Below, piece after piece: positions 24,334 to 34,456 of a stretch of DNA of 64,000 bases. The notes beneath the pieces were generated by a model. It was not told where the DNA came from. It saw only the letters and a program-made list of their open reading frames with translations, and made no database searches. Made by a program: the position numbers and the translations under genes. Source of the stretch: Geobacter sp. (GTDB taxonomy: Bacteria > Desulfobacterota > Desulfuromonadia > Geobacterales > DSM-12255); the NCBI GenBank assembly GCA_009684525.1, contig WKKR01000004.1, positions 292,957-356,956 of the forward strand, in the 5' to 3' direction. How positions within the stretch are numbered: position 1 is the stretch's first letter; each line of letters opens with the position of its first letter.

Positions 24334-24783
24334 TCAGAGATCCATGATCATGGCGATCTCGTCGCAGTCGGGAAACTTGACGCACTTGACGCAATCGCCC
24401 CAGACCTTGTGGGGGAGTTCGGATTTGTCCACGATGCGGAAACCAAAGCGTGCAAAGAAATCCGGCTTGTAGGTGAGACAGAAGACCCGCTTCAGCCCCA
24501 GGGCGCGGGCCTCGTCGATACACGCCTGCACCACCTGACTGCCGATCCCCTTCCCTCCCGCCTCTTCCGCAACAGCTACGGAACGGACCTCGGCAAGATC
24601 GTCCCAGACGATATGCAGCGCCGCCGTGCCGAGTATCTGGCCATCCTCCTCGATGACGAAAAAGTCGCGGATCGCTTCGTAGAGTTCGGAAAGCGAGCGG
24701 GAGAGCATGTCCCCCCTGCTGGCAAAATGGGTGAGCAGTTTCTGGATCGGTTTGACATCCTTGATCTGTGCTTTACGAAGCAT
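24334..24783 (-). CDS. GNAT N-acetyltransferase, possible short-form N-acetylglutamate synthase
   Basis: Acetyltransferase of 149 residues. The acetyl-CoA loop is VAVAEEAGGKGIGSQVV (about 70-86), followed by ARALGLKRVFCLTYKPDFFARFGF, which fits the stand-alone GNAT N-acetylglutamate synthases (ArgA-like) of deltaproteobacteria. These make N-acetylglutamate, the first step of arginine synthesis. No other arg gene adjoins, so substrate is not certain. Its start overlaps the recN stop by 11 nt, implying coupled translation. Confidence 0.8.
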   Translation of the reverse strand: MLRKAQIKDVKPIQKLLTHFASRGDMLSRSLSELYEAIRDFFVIEEDGQILGTAALHIVWDDLAEVRSVAVAEEAGGKGIGSQVVQACIDEARALGLKRVFCLTYKPDFFARFGFRIVDKSELPHKVWGDCVKCVKFPDCDEIAMIMDL

Positions 24784-26443
24784 GGCGCTGTGCCTCCTCT
24801 ATCAATTCCCGTGCATGCTCTCGGGTCGTGTCGGTGATGGTGACTCCGCCGAGCATCCGTGCTATCTCGGCGATCCGTTGCTCGGCTGAGAGCAGTGCTA
24901 CCCTGGTGACCGTGCGCCCCTCGTCCTGTCCCTTGCCGACACGGTAATGGCGGTCGGCAAAGGCTGCAACCTGGGGGAGATGGGTGATGCAGAGGACCTG
25001 CTGGCCCGCGGCAACCCGCTTGAGCTTCTGCCCCACCAGGGCCGAGGTGGCCCCGCCGATGCCGGTATCGACCTCGTCGAAGACCAGGGTCGGGACGTCG
25101 CTCTCGGGATGAAGCTGCTTCAAGGCCAGCATGAGCCGTGACAGCTCTCCACCCGAGGCGATGCGGGCCAAGGGTCGTGGCGGCTCCCCCGGATTGGGGG
25201 AAAAGAGAAACTCGACCCGCTCCAGACCCGTCGAGCGCGGCTCGTTCAGCTCTTCAAACGATACGGCAAAGATGGCATGTGGCATGGCAAGATCCGCCAT
25301 CTCTCGCGCCATTGCCTTGCCGAGGGTGCCGGCCGCCTCTTGCCGGGCAGCGGAAAGCAGCTTCCCCTGCTCGGCCATGCACCGGCCGAGTTCCGCCAGC
25401 CGGGACTCCAGCTCGCCCCGTGCGGCAGCAACGGAGCCGAGCTGGGCCAGTTCGTTGTCGATCGCCTCTTTGAAAGCAAGAAGCTCCTCGACGGTCGGTG
25501 CATATTTCTTTTGCAGCCTGCCGATGAGGTCGAGCCGGTCGTCAAGCTGCTGCAGTCGGGCAGGGTCCGCCTCGATGCGGCCGGCATAGTCACGCAGCGT
25601 CAGCGCCGTGTCCTCCAGCTGGAGATAGGCACCTTCCAGGGACTCCCTGACCGGGGCAAGCCGGGGGTCCAGCGCCGTCACATCGCCGATCCCGGATGCC
25701 GCCCCCTTCAAAAGCCCCAGAAGCGGCGCGTCTCCGCCATAGAGCAGTTCATAGGCCCCCTGGGCAGCGCCCATCAGGCGCTCGGCATGGACTAACAGCT
25801 GCCGCTCCCGCTCCAGTTCCTCTTCTTCGCCGGCCTGCAGCCGGGCATCGGCGATCTCCGTCGACTGGAAGCTCAACAGGTCGATCCGCCGCTCCCGTTC
25901 CCTCTCCCCCTCGTCCAGCTCGGCCAGTTCCCGCTCTGTCTGGCGATAGCGGGCGTACAGGTTCCCGTACTCCTGGCGGAGAGCGGTGCATCCGGCGAAA
26001 TCGTCGAAGAGGAGCAGGTGGTTGTCCGGTTTCAGCAGGGTCTGGGCCTCGTGCTGGCCGTAGATGTTGATGCAGCGGCGGGCGACCTCGGTCAGGACGC
26101 CGAGGGTTGCCAGACCGCCGTTGAGAAAGATCCGGTTCTTGCCGGTCTTGGCCACGACCCGTTTCACCAGGAGTTCGCCGTCCCCTTCGATCCCGTTTTC
26201 GGCAAGGAATGCCTGCAGCTCCGGCCGGCCGTTAAGATCGAACACCGCCTCCACCGTTGCCTCTTCGGCACCGGACCGGATCAGCTCGCTGCTGGCACGC
26301 CCCCCCATGAGGAGCGACACGGCATCGACGATGATCGACTTGCCGGCGCCGGTCTCGCCGGTGAGGAGATTGAGCCCCGGACCGAAAGCCACGTGCAGGG
26401 TGTCGATGATGGCGATATTCTTGATGTTCAGGTCGGTCAGCAT
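24773..26443 (-). CDS. recN: DNA repair protein RecN
   Basis: SMC-like ATPase of 556 residues for double-strand-break repair. Walker A is GETGAGKS near residue 34. A long coiled-coil middle carries a central hydrophobic region, and the C-terminal half has LARIASGGELSRLMLALK and LVFDEVDTGIGG (signature and Walker B). Length is typical. ATG 26443 is used rather than the upstream TTG, because the family starts MLTDL. It is encoded with nadK upstream and the GNAT gene downstream, all on the minus strand. Confidence 0.95.
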   Translation of the reverse strand: MLTDLNIKNIAIIDTLHVAFGPGLNLLTGETGAGKSIIVDAVSLLMGGRASSELIRSGAEEATVEAVFDLNGRPELQAFLAENGIEGDGELLVKRVVAKTGKNRIFLNGGLATLGVLTEVARRCINIYGQHEAQTLLKPDNHLLLFDDFAGCTALRQEYGNLYARYRQTERELAELDEGERERERRIDLLSFQSTEIADARLQAGEEEELERERQLLVHAERLMGAAQGAYELLYGGDAPLLGLLKGAASGIGDVTALDPRLAPVRESLEGAYLQLEDTALTLRDYAGRIEADPARLQQLDDRLDLIGRLQKKYAPTVEELLAFKEAIDNELAQLGSVAAARGELESRLAELGRCMAEQGKLLSAARQEAAGTLGKAMAREMADLAMPHAIFAVSFEELNEPRSTGLERVEFLFSPNPGEPPRPLARIASGGELSRLMLALKQLHPESDVPTLVFDEVDTGIGGATSALVGQKLKRVAAGQQVLCITHLPQVAAFADRHYRVGKGQDEGRTVTRVALLSAEQRIAEIARMLGGVTITDTTREHARELIEEAQRHAS

Positions 26444-26469
26444 AGGCAATCAATTATATGCAGGGAATT

Positions 26470-27327
26470 TTACCGTTCGCCCCATTTCAGCTTTGTCCGC
26501 AACACCTCGAAAAAGTCCCTGGTCTTGGAACTGACCAGCCGCGAACAGTGCTGGGCCCGGCGGACCATGATCATGTCGCCGCTTTTCAATTCTACCCCAA
26601 CCTGGCCGTCGAGGGTAAGAAATATATCCTCGTCCTCCAGAGACTTGACGGTGATGTTGATCAGGGCGTCGTCGGCAACCACGATGGGCCGGTTGGTGAG
26701 TGTGTGGGGGCAGATCGGGGTGATCACCAGGCAGTTCATGGCAGGATGGATGATCGGTCCGCCCGCGGAGAGCGAATAGCCGGTGGAACCGGTGGGGGTG
26801 GATATGATCAGACCATCGGCCTTGAAGGTGGTGAGATGGTGGCTGTTGACCAGGGTCTCCAGGTCGATGATCCGCGCCAGGGCCCCCTTGTTGATGACGA
26901 TGTCGTTGAGCACCTGATGGCGGGCGATCTCCTCGCCGCTACGCAGCACGGTGGAGTCGAGCATCATCCGTTCCGAAACGCTGTACTCTCCCTGCAGACA
27001 GTCTTCGACGATCGGGTAGAGCTCGTCCAGGGTGATCTCGGTGAGGAAGCCGAGACTCCCCAGGTTGACCCCCAGGATCGGGATGTTGCGACCGCCGATG
27101 AGGCGGGCTGCCGAAATGAGGGTACCGTCCCCCCCCAGCACGACCACCAGATCGGCCTGTTCCGCTATGGCATCCTTCTCGATGCCGTCGGGGAGGCCGA
27201 GATGATGGGCCAGGTGGGCCTCCACCAGCGTCGGCACCCCGCGCGCCTTCAGCCAGGTTACCAGCTCCCCGGCAACCACCTGGCAGCGCGGATCGTGCAT
27301 CTTGGCGACAATGGCAACCCGTTTCAT
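26470..27327 (-). CDS. nadK: NAD kinase
   Basis: Makes NADP from NAD and ATP; 285 residues. The GGDGT motif (VVVLGGDGTLISAARL) and the second block DGLIISTPTGSTGYSLSAGGPI are intact. ATG 27327 with GGAG just upstream is taken; the longer in-frame reading to 27453 adds 42 residues without family similarity. It lies 26 nt upstream of recN; nadK-recN pairing is common in bacteria. It is divergent from glycogen phosphorylase. Confidence 0.94.
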   Translation of the reverse strand: MKRVAIVAKMHDPRCQVVAGELVTWLKARGVPTLVEAHLAHHLGLPDGIEKDAIAEQADLVVVLGGDGTLISAARLIGGRNIPILGVNLGSLGFLTEITLDELYPIVEDCLQGEYSVSERMMLDSTVLRSGEEIARHQVLNDIVINKGALARIIDLETLVNSHHLTTFKADGLIISTPTGSTGYSLSAGGPIIHPAMNCLVITPICPHTLTNRPIVVADDALINITVKSLEDEDIFLTLDGQVGVELKSGDMIMVRRAQHCSRLVSSKTRDFFEVLRTKLKWGER

Positions 27328-27473
27328 GGATGCGCTCCTATCGTGGCGGTGCGGCTGAAGAGCAACTGAATTGTTCGCCCCGGCAGGCACTGCGCGAAGC
27401 TTGACACCGCCAGGGCGGAAAAGAACCCTTTCCGGACGGAAACTAACTAGCACAGTTCATTTTTTCTGTCCAA

Positions 27474-27501
27474 TGGAAATTCCGGTGATTGCCGCTATAA
27501 T
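27474..27501 (+). promoter_or_regulatory. sigma-70 promoter of glycogen phosphorylase gene
   Basis: TATAAT at 27496-27501 is a perfect -10. TGGAAA at 27474-27479, 16 nt upstream, matches -35 at four of six positions. The leader would be about 50 nt, driving glgP-rarA-pfkA. Confidence 0.6.
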
Positions 27502-27555
27502 GAGTGATGATTCAGACTTCCGCAATTGAAAACCGCCAACTCACAGAGGGCCTGC

Positions 27556-30078
27556 ATGGATTACCTACCTGAAGGACAGATGGAGACCGCCGAACTGGAC
27601 AGCATGATGCTGGTCATCAAGGCCTTTCTCGAACACCTGGAATACAACCTGGGCAAGGACAAGTATTCGGCAAGCCGCTACGACATCTACAATGCCCTGG
27701 CCTACGCGGTACGCGACCGGATGGTGGAACGCTGGCTCGACACCCAGCAGGCCTACTACAACAGCGACCAGAAGCGGGTCTACTACATCTCCATGGAATT
27801 CCTGATGGGGCGGACCCTGGAGAACAGCCTGATCAACCTGGGGATCTACGACGAGTTCCGGGAGGCCATGACCTCGCTGGGGTACAATTTCGAAGAGATC
27901 ATCGACGACGAGCAGGATGCCGGGCTCGGCAACGGCGGCCTGGGACGCCTGGCAGCCTGTTTCCTCGACTCCATGGCCACCATGAGCATCCCGGCCTATG
28001 GCTACGGCATCCGCTACGAATACGGCATCTTCCGCCAGAAGATCGTGGACGGCGCACAGATGGAGCTCCCCGACAACTGGCTCCGCTACCGTAATCCCTG
28101 GGAAATGGACCGCCAGGAGCACCTCCATCCGGTCAAATTCTACGGCAAGGTGATCACCACCACCGATCGTCACGGACGCACGGTCCACAACTGGGTCGAT
28201 ACCGAAGATGTCATGGCCATGGCCTATGACACCCCGATCCCCGGCTACCGGAACAACACGGTGAACACCATGCGGCTCTGGAGCGCCAAGTCCAGCCGCG
28301 AATTCGATCTCAAGTTCTTCAACGAGGGGAACTACATCCGCGCCGTGGAAAAGAAGATGCTCTCGGAAAACATCTCCAAGGTCCTCTACCCGGCCGACAA
28401 CGTCCTTGAAGGAAAGGAACTCCGCTTCAAGCAGGAATACTTCCTTGCCTCGGCCACGGTCCACGATGTACTCTACCGCTTCAAGAAGATGCACAAGGAC
28501 ATGAAGCTCCTGCCGGAAAAGGTGGCAATCCAGCTGAACGACACCCACCCGTCGCTGGCAGTGCCGGAATTGATGCGGGTTCTCATCGACCTGGAAAAAC
28601 TGGACTGGGACGATGCCTGGAATATCACCAGCAAGATCTTCGCCTACACCAACCACACCATCCTTCCCGAAGCCCTGGAAAAATGGCCGGTCTGGTTCTT
28701 CGAGCAGATCCTGCCGCGCCACCTGATGATCATTTACGAGATCAACAACCGCTTTCTGGAAGAGGTGCGCAAACGCTTCCCCGGCGACAACGACCGCGCG
28801 GCAAGGATGTCGATCATCGAGGAAAACTGGGAACGGAAGGTCCGCACGGCCCATCTCTGCATCGTTGCCAGCCACTCGGTCAACGGCGTGGCGGCGCTGC
28901 ACAGCGAGATCCTGAAGAACGCCCTCTTCAAGGATTTCTACGAGATGTACCCTGAACGGTTCAACAACAAGACCAACGGCATCACCCAGCGACGCTGGCT
29001 GAAGAAGTCCAATACTCCCCTCTCCGCCCTGATCAGCGAATATATCGGCGAAGGGTGGATCACCGATCTTTTTGAGATGAAAAACCTGGTTCCTCTTGCC
29101 GAAGATCCGGTCTTTGTGGCACGCTGGCAGCAGGTGAAGCGGGCCAACAAGGAAAAGCTGGCCAGGTGCATCGCCCATCACAACCGGATCTCGGTAGATG
29201 TGGATTCCCTCTTCGACTGCCAGGTGAAACGGATCCACGAGTACAAGCGGCAGCTTCTGAACGTCCTTCATGTCATTACGCTGTACAACCGGATCAAGGA
29301 GAACCCCGACCGGGACGTGGTGCCCCGGACCGTCATCTTCAGCGGCAAGGCGGCCCCCTCCTATTTCATCGCCAAGCTGATCATCAACCTGATCAATGCC
29401 GTGGGCAATGTGGTGAACGATGACCCGGATGTCCGCAACCGGCTCAAGGTGGTGTTCCTGGCCAATTACAGCGTCTCCCTGGCAGAGAAGATCTTCCCGG
29501 CCTCCGATCTCTCCCAGCAGATTTCCACCGCCGGGACCGAGGCGTCCGGCACCGGCAACATGAAGTTCGCCCTGAACGGCGCCCTCACCATCGGCACCCT
29601 GGACGGTGCCAACATCGAGATGCGGGAAGAGGTCGGGCCGGAGAACATGTTCATCTTCGGGCTCACCGCCGACGAAGTCGGGGCCATCCGCCGGCGCGGC
29701 TACAACCCGCGGGACTATTACAGCCACAACCCGGAACTGAAAAAGGTGCTGGACATGATCGCCGAGGGGTTTTTCTCCCCCCAGGCCCCGGAGCTCTTCC
29801 GGCCGATCGTCGATACCCTGCTCAACCAGGGGGATTACTACATGGTCCTGTGTGACTATGAGTCCTACATCGCCTGCCAGGAGCGGGTGAGCGAACTCTA
29901 CCGCGACCAGGCTGCCTGGGCACGGCAGTCGATCCTCAACTGCGCCGGCATGGGCAAATTCTCCAGCGACCGGACCATAGCAGAGTATGCCGAAGAGATC
30001 TGGGACGTCACCACCCTGGAGGTGGAGGCAACGGTGCAGCATTGCCTCCACGAAGGAATCTGCCTGGAAAAACATTAG
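27556..30078 (+). CDS. glgP: glycogen/alpha-glucan phosphorylase
   Basis: Pyridoxal-phosphate enzyme of 840 residues releasing glucose-1-phosphate from glycogen. The C-terminal PLP block [14 protein letters not shown] holds the Schiff-base Lys, and [17 protein letters not shown] marks the N-terminal domain. ATG 27556 has GAGGG at a good distance; a TTG 30 nt earlier is the alternative. Length fits the family. It is followed after 14 nt by rarA and then pfkA, so glycogen breakdown and a glycolytic kinase share one transcript. Confidence 0.95.
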   Translation: MDYLPEGQMETAELDSMMLVIKAFLEHLEYNLGKDKYSASRYDIYNALAYAVRDRMVERWLDTQQAYYNSDQKRVYYISMEFLMGRTLENSLINLGIYDEFREAMTSLGYNFEEIIDDEQDAGLGNGGLGRLAACFLDSMATMSIPAYGYGIRYEYGIFRQKIVDGAQMELPDNWLRYRNPWEMDRQEHLHPVKFYGKVITTTDRHGRTVHNWVDTEDVMAMAYDTPIPGYRNNTVNTMRLWSAKSSREFDLKFFNEGNYIRAVEKKMLSENISKVLYPADNVLEGKELRFKQEYFLASATVHDVLYRFKKMHKDMKLLPEKVAIQLNDTHPSLAVPELMRVLIDLEKLDWDDAWNITSKIFAYTNHTILPEALEKWPVWFFEQILPRHLMIIYEINNRFLEEVRKRFPGDNDRAARMSIIEENWERKVRTAHLCIVASHSVNGVAALHSEILKNALFKDFYEMYPERFNNKTNGITQRRWLKKSNTPLSALISEYIGEGWITDLFEMKNLVPLAEDPVFVARWQQVKRANKEKLARCIAHHNRISVDVDSLFDCQVKRIHEYKRQLLNVLHVITLYNRIKENPDRDVVPRTVIFSGKAAPSYFIAKLIINLINAVGNVVNDDPDVRNRLKVVFLANYSVSLAEKIFPASDLSQQISTAGTEASGTGNMKFALNGALTIGTLDGANIEMREEVGPENMFIFGLTADEVGAIRRRGYNPRDYYSHNPELKKVLDMIAEGFFSPQAPELFRPIVDTLLNQGDYYMVLCDYESYIACQERVSELYRDQAAWARQSILNCAGMGKFSSDRTIAEYAEEIWDVTTLEVEATVQHCLHEGICLEKH

Positions 30079-30092
30079 TTCACCCGACTCCC

Positions 30093-31424
30093 ATGGACCT
30101 TTTTGCCGACGCCGCAACACGAGATTCACGACAGAACGCCCCGCTGGCCGAGCGGATGCGCCCCCGCGCCCTCGACGAATACGTGGGGCAGGAGCATTTG
30201 CTGGGGCCGGGCAGGATGCTGCGCAGCCTGATCGAGGACGACCAGGTTCCCTCGCTGATCCTCTGGGGACCGCCCGGTTCGGGCAAGACCACCCTGGCAC
30301 AGGTCATCGCCAACGCCACCAAGGCTCACTTCATCTTCTTCTCCGCCATCCTCACCGGCGTCAAGGAGATCCGCGAAGTCCTGAAAGAGGCCGAGGACGA
30401 GCGGAAGTACCACGGCAAGCGGACCATCCTCTTTGTCGACGAGATCCATCGCTTTAACAAGGCCCAGCAGGACGCCTTTCTCCCCTACGTGGAGAGAGGG
30501 ATCTTCACCATCATCGGCGCCACCACCGAAAACCCCTCCTTCGAGGTGGTGGCACCGCTCCTCTCCCGCTGCAAGGTGCTGGTCCTGAACCCGCTGAGCG
30601 ACGACGACGCCCTCGGCATCCTCCGCCACGCCCTCGCCGATGCCGAACGCGGCCTCGGCTCGCTCGGCCTCGCCTGCGACGACGACGCCCTCGCCTTCAT
30701 CGCCCAGCAGTCAGGAGGAGATGCCCGGATCGCCCTCAATACCCTTGAGACCGCTTCCCGGCTCGCCAGGGATGGCCACATCGTCCTGGAAACCGCCAGG
30801 GAGGCGTTGCAGAAAAAGGCACTCCTCTATGACCAGGCCGGCGAAGAGCATTACAACGTCATCTCCGCCTTCATCAAGTCGATGCGAGGTTCCGACCCTG
30901 ATGCCGCTCTCTACTGGCTGGCGCGGATGATCGAGGCGGGCGAGGACCCGATCTTCATCCTCCGCAGGATGGTCATTCTCGCCAGCGAGGATATCGGCAA
31001 TGCCGATCCCCGCGCCCTCCAGGTAGCGGTGTCGGCCCTGCAGGGATTCCAGCTGGTCGGCATGCCCGAAGGGAGGATCATCATGGCCCAGGCAACGACC
31101 TACCTAGCAACCGCGCCCAAGTCCAACGCTTCCTATGCCGGGATCAACGCGGCACTTGCAGAGGTGAGAGCGAGCGGCGCCCTGCCGGTCCCGCTGCAGA
31201 TCCGCAACGCCCCCACCAGGCTGATGAAGGAACTCGGTTACCACAAGGGGTACAAATACGCCCACGACTTTGCCGAAGGGTACGCCAGCCAGGAGTATCT
31301 ACCGGAAAAGCTGCAGGGGCGGACCTTCTATGCCCCCCAGGGGCATGGCTACGAAAAGACCATCAAGGAACGCATGGCATATCTGCGACAACTGCAGAAA
31401 CAGCGTGAAGGAGAAACCGAATGA
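30093..31424 (+). CDS. rarA: replication-associated recombination protein RarA (MgsA), AAA+ ATPase
   Basis: AAA+ clamp-loader-like ATPase of 443 residues acting at stalled replication forks. Features are Walker [10 protein letters not shown] (about 54-62), Walker [10 protein letters not shown], sensor 1 GATTENPSF, and the MgsA tetramerisation C-terminus ([23 protein letters not shown]). ATG 30093 fits the family start MDLF. It overlaps pfkA by 4 nt (ATGA). Its position between two carbohydrate genes looks like operon convenience rather than shared function. Confidence 0.94.
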   Translation: MDLFADAATRDSRQNAPLAERMRPRALDEYVGQEHLLGPGRMLRSLIEDDQVPSLILWGPPGSGKTTLAQVIANATKAHFIFFSAILTGVKEIREVLKEAEDERKYHGKRTILFVDEIHRFNKAQQDAFLPYVERGIFTIIGATTENPSFEVVAPLLSRCKVLVLNPLSDDDALGILRHALADAERGLGSLGLACDDDALAFIAQQSGGDARIALNTLETASRLARDGHIVLETAREALQKKALLYDQAGEEHYNVISAFIKSMRGSDPDAALYWLARMIEAGEDPIFILRRMVILASEDIGNADPRALQVAVSALQGFQLVGMPEGRIIMAQATTYLATAPKSNASYAGINAALAEVRASGALPVPLQIRNAPTRLMKELGYHKGYKYAHDFAEGYASQEYLPEKLQGRTFYAPQGHGYEKTIKERMAYLRQLQKQREGETE

Positions 31425-32380
31425 AGAAGATCGGCATCTTGACCAGCGGCGGCGACTGTTCGGGGATGAACGCCTGTATACGGGCTGCAGTCCGGACGGC
31501 GCTCCGGATGAACATGGAAGTGGTGGGATTTCGCAAGGGTTATCTGGGGCTGATGAAGGGAGACTGCATCCCCCTCGATACCAAGGCGGTCTCCGGCATC
31601 CTCCACCGTGGCGGCACGTTCCTTCAGTCTGCCCGCTCAGAAGAGTTCCGCACCCCCGAGGGGCAGAAAAAAGCAATGGGAATCCTTGCCGATCTCAAGA
31701 TCGACGGCCTGGTGGTCATCGGCGGTGACGGTTCGCTCAAGGGCGCCCAGGCCCTCCATCGCCTCGGCATGCCGGTGGTCGGCGTTCCTGCCAGCATCGA
31801 CAACGACATCCCCTACACCGACATGGCCCTGGGGGTGGACTCTGCCCTCAACAACATCATTTACGCCGTCGACTGCATCAAGGATACGGCCAGCTCCCAT
31901 GCCCGCGCCTTTGTCATCGAGGTGATGGGGCGCAATTCAGGCTATCTTGCCAGCATCGCCGCCATTGCCTCCGGCGCGGAGTATGCCCTGGTGCCCGAAC
32001 GGGAGACCGACCTCGCCGAGATCTGCCAGCAGCTGCGGGCACGCTACGAAGAGGGGCGCGACAACGCCATCATCATCCTTGCGGAAGGGGCCGGTCACGG
32101 CGACGAGATTGCCGCTACCATCAAGGACGCCATCGGCTTCGAGACCCGCGTCACCGTGCTCGGGCACTACCAGCGCGGCGGTGCCCCGACGGTCTTCGAC
32201 CGGCTGCTGGCAAGCCGGTTCGGAAAGAACGCCGTCGAATTCCTGGCAAACGGCCAGCGTGGCGTCATGGTCGGGCTTTCCTGCAATTCGGTGCTCTCCA
32301 CCCCCATCGATGACGTGGTAAAAGGTGAAAAGCGCCCGCAGGACGAGGTATTGCGGCTGGCAGAGGTCCTGGGCATCTAG
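31421..32380 (+). CDS. pfkA: 6-phosphofructokinase
   Basis: Phosphorylates fructose-6-phosphate in glycolysis; 319 residues, the normal bacterial length. The substrate and catalytic block reads GVPASIDNDIPYTDMALG. GGDGS, rather than the GGDDT of pyrophosphate enzymes, points to ATP as donor. The start overlaps rarA by 4 nt. The TAG stop at 32378-32380 lies inside the left end (CTAG) of a MITE-like repeat, so the original stop may have been changed by insertion. Confidence 0.93.
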   Translation: MKKIGILTSGGDCSGMNACIRAAVRTALRMNMEVVGFRKGYLGLMKGDCIPLDTKAVSGILHRGGTFLQSARSEEFRTPEGQKKAMGILADLKIDGLVVIGGDGSLKGAQALHRLGMPVVGVPASIDNDIPYTDMALGVDSALNNIIYAVDCIKDTASSHARAFVIEVMGRNSGYLASIAAIASGAEYALVPERETDLAEICQQLRARYEEGRDNAIIILAEGAGHGDEIAATIKDAIGFETRVTVLGHYQRGGAPTVFDRLLASRFGKNAVEFLANGQRGVMVGLSCNSVLSTPIDDVVKGEKRPQDEVLRLAEVLGI

Positions 32381-32562
32381 CAGGTTGCTGAAAACGAAGT
32401 TTCAGCGCAGCTAAAAACTCAGGTTGTTCAAAAACAGTCAGATCGTCGCACCCGCAGAAAGCCCTGCGGAGGCGTAGTACCCGTGGGCATAAACAGCGCT
32501 ACGCCGCACAAGGCGGCTTTCGAGGACGGCGGCGATATGGCTGGTTTTCAACAACCTGCTAG
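32377..32562. mobile_element. MITE-like inverted-repeat element between convergent genes
   Basis: 186-bp element. The 19-bp terminal arms (32377-32395 and 32544-32562, beginning CTAGCAGGTTG) are complementary with one mismatch. Inner segments also pair: GAAAGCC (32457-32463) with GGCTTTC (32515-32521), and GGCGTAG (32471-32477) with CTACGCC (32499-32505), so the whole can fold into a long hairpin. A second partial copy of the end (CAGGTTGTTC) lies at about 32420-32429. It has no ORF, so it would be mobilised in trans. Each end supplies the TAG stop of the flanking gene. It could also act as a bidirectional terminator. Confidence 0.75.
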
Positions 32563-33506
32563 GCCCGACACAGCTCGTCCGCCAGGCAGCCGATATGACG
32601 GCCGTCGGTGCCGCAGCACCCACCAAGGATCTTCATGCCGAGATCCCGGTAAAGCGCTGCCACTCCCTTGCCGAAGATCTCCGGCGCCTCCTCCACAAGA
32701 CATGCACAGTCGTCCAGCTCCTCGGGGGTGAGTGCGGCCGTGTTGGCCAACAGGCCGATGATCCGTTCCCGCACCAGGGGCGATGCATTGGCCTCGTGCA
32801 GAAGCGCTGCCCTGAAGATGGTGGAATGGGTGCAGTTGACCAGATAGGCCAGGGGCCGGGGCGAAACCGCGGCATCGATAGTCGCAATCGCCTCTTTCAG
32901 CGGGGTGCCGTCCAGGAGGGTCCCTTCGGGGCGGACGACGAAACTGACGAGATACGGCGTGCCGGTCGCGGCCATGGCGACAGCGAGCCCCTGCGCCTCG
33001 CTGAGGGCAGGCAGGGTGGCGGCAAGAAGAGAGTCCACCCCGGCTGCGGCCAGCCGGTCTGCCTGCCAGGCGTGAAACTCCCGCGCCGCTGTAACGGTCA
33101 GGGCCTCTTCCGGGGCGTAGGCATTGCCGCGGCAGCTCATCAGGCCGCAGATCGCAATCTTTTCCCCATAGTCACCGTAGCTGTCCCGCACCGCGGCAAG
33201 GAAGCGAAAGTTGTCGCCATTGACGTCCCGGTCGGCATAGCCGGCAGCTTCGATCCGTTCCCTGCTTGCCCGCCAGGTCGGGGTGGAGAGGAGTAGCGGC
33301 AGCCCGCTTCGCTTGCCGATCTCCAGGTACTCGCGGCAGATGGCCTCCTGTGCCGCCCCTTTCGGGCCATCATAGAGAAAGGCGGCATTTACCAGCAAGG
33401 GATCGAGTTCAAGCACGGGATCGCGGCGCAGCCGCTCGATTACTGCCCCCTCGCCGAGGATGCAGGGAAACCGGTCCAGAAATGTCGGAAACGGGATGCG
33501 GCTCAT
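32559..33506 (-). CDS. homocysteine S-methyltransferase-family protein
   Basis: Zinc-dependent methyltransferase-like protein of 315 residues. Zinc ligands are visible as Cys in LVNCTHS and the pair in GGCCGTDGRHI, matching the MHT/BhmT family that makes methionine from homocysteine and a methyl donor. It lies 22 nt downstream of the glutathione peroxidase gene on the same strand. The nearby ahcY/SahR genes handle the same metabolite, but no SahR-type site precedes this operon. Its stop is formed by the repeat element. Confidence 0.87.
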   Translation of the reverse strand: MSRIPFPTFLDRFPCILGEGAVIERLRRDPVLELDPLLVNAAFLYDGPKGAAQEAICREYLEIGKRSGLPLLLSTPTWRASRERIEAAGYADRDVNGDNFRFLAAVRDSYGDYGEKIAICGLMSCRGNAYAPEEALTVTAAREFHAWQADRLAAAGVDSLLAATLPALSEAQGLAVAMAATGTPYLVSFVVRPEGTLLDGTPLKEAIATIDAAVSPRPLAYLVNCTHSTIFRAALLHEANASPLVRERIIGLLANTAALTPEELDDCACLVEEAPEIFGKGVAALYRDLGMKILGGCCGTDGRHIGCLADELCRA

Positions 33507-33528
33507 CGTAGCTCCCTTTGTGGCATGT

Positions 33529-34011
33529 TTATCCTTCCAATAACGCCGGCAGATCCTTTTCGATCCGCTCGGGCGTATCAGTCGGCGCGTAGCGCTTCAG
33601 CACCTCACCCTTGCCGCTCACCAGGAATTTGGTGAAATTCCACTTGATCGCCTCGCTGCCGAACAGCCCTTTGCGCTCCGCCGTCAGGTAGCGGTAGAGC
33701 GGGTGCGCACCGGCGCCGTTCACCTCGATCTTGGCAAACAGGGGAAAACTGACCTCATAGGTCAGGGAGCAGAAACTCTTGATCTCTGCTTCGTCCCCCG
33801 GTTCCTGGTGGCCGAACTGGTCGCAGGGGAAGCCGAGCACCGCAAATCCCCGCTCCCGGTAGCTCCGGAACAGCCGTTCCAGACCGGCATACTGGGGGGT
33901 GAAGCCGCACTTGCTGGCGACATTGACGATCAGCAGCACCTGCCCGCGATAGTCGCCAAGGCTCTGCGGCTGCCCGTCGATGGTGGTCACCGTGAAATCG
34001 TAGATCGTCAT
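33529..34011 (-). CDS. glutathione peroxidase-family thiol peroxidase
   Basis: Peroxide-reducing enzyme of 160 residues. The peroxidatic residue is C35 (VASKCGFTPQY), where some relatives carry selenocysteine. The catalytic partners Gln (FPCDQFG) and Trp-Asn (IKWNFTKFLV) are present. No signal peptide, so it is cytoplasmic. Bacterial members often use thioredoxin rather than glutathione. It is the first gene of an operon with the homocysteine methyltransferase-like gene. Confidence 0.92.
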   Translation of the reverse strand: MTIYDFTVTTIDGQPQSLGDYRGQVLLIVNVASKCGFTPQYAGLERLFRSYRERGFAVLGFPCDQFGHQEPGDEAEIKSFCSLTYEVSFPLFAKIEVNGAGAHPLYRYLTAERKGLFGSEAIKWNFTKFLVSGKGEVLKRYAPTDTPERIEKDLPALLEG

Positions 34012-34164
34012 ACCGTACCTCCCCTCGCAGTGTCCTGATGATAGGATACAGCACCCGTGCCCGATGACAATGAATTTCTCCAGACCGGCATTGCTCGTCT
34101 GAGAGCGCTTTCATATTACTCACCATATATGCAATTTTTCGCATACATTTTTACATGACGGTGC

Positions 34165-34170
34165 TATACT
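34165..34170 (+). promoter_or_regulatory. extended -10 promoter of small membrane-protein gene
   Basis: TGCTATACT ends at 34170: an extended -10 (TG-N-TATACT) about 72 nt upstream of the small ORF. A clear -35 is absent, as is usual for extended -10 promoters. Confidence 0.5.
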
Positions 34171-34241
34171 GAGAACAGAGAAAAGCGGACTGAGCCAGGA
34201 GTCCCCGAGATTTTCTACAGCATTGATTGGAGGTGAATACC

Positions 34242-34403
34242 ATGACAAGCGTAGGATGGGAATTTTACGGTATCAAGTTCAGTATGATGATGACGATGCT
34301 GGTGTCGGCGGTCATGTTTCTCAGTGTCTGGCTGGGGGCCAAAAAGGGTGGTCACATGACCCACGTTGACAGCATGGCAGGAGACGAGGGAGAAGATTTA
34401 TAA
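34242..34403 (+). CDS. 53-residue single-pass membrane protein
   Basis: A short gene easily missed. A strong ribosome binding site (GGAGGTGA) stands 8 nt before ATG 34242, and the frame closes at TAA 34401-34403. The product has a Met-rich hydrophobic segment (about 14-32, with MMMTML and VMFLSVWLG), a short KKGG turn and an acidic C-terminus (GDEGEDL). It has its own extended -10 promoter and is followed by two hairpins, so it is a complete monocistronic unit. The family is not recognised. Confidence 0.75.
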   Translation: MTSVGWEFYGIKFSMMMTMLVSAVMFLSVWLGAKKGGHMTHVDSMAGDEGEDL

Positions 34404-34413
34404 CAAGCGGAGC

Positions 34414-34441
34414 GCCGGGGAAGGGAAACTCCCTCCCCGGC
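34414..34441 (+). terminator. hairpin downstream of small membrane-protein gene
   Basis: GCCGGGG (34414-34420) pairs with CCCCGGC (34435-34441), with an inner GGG/CCC pair. No T-run follows, so it may act as a 3' stabiliser ahead of the true terminator at 34457. Confidence 0.55.
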
Positions 34442-34456
34442 CTTTGACTCGCACTG

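Noticed and set aside
27565..30300. 911-codon open frame opposite glycogen phosphorylase
   Set aside because: It mirrors the glgP reading frame, has low-complexity Val/Gly/Asp/His composition, no ribosome binding site and no domain. It is a codon-bias shadow in high-GC DNA.
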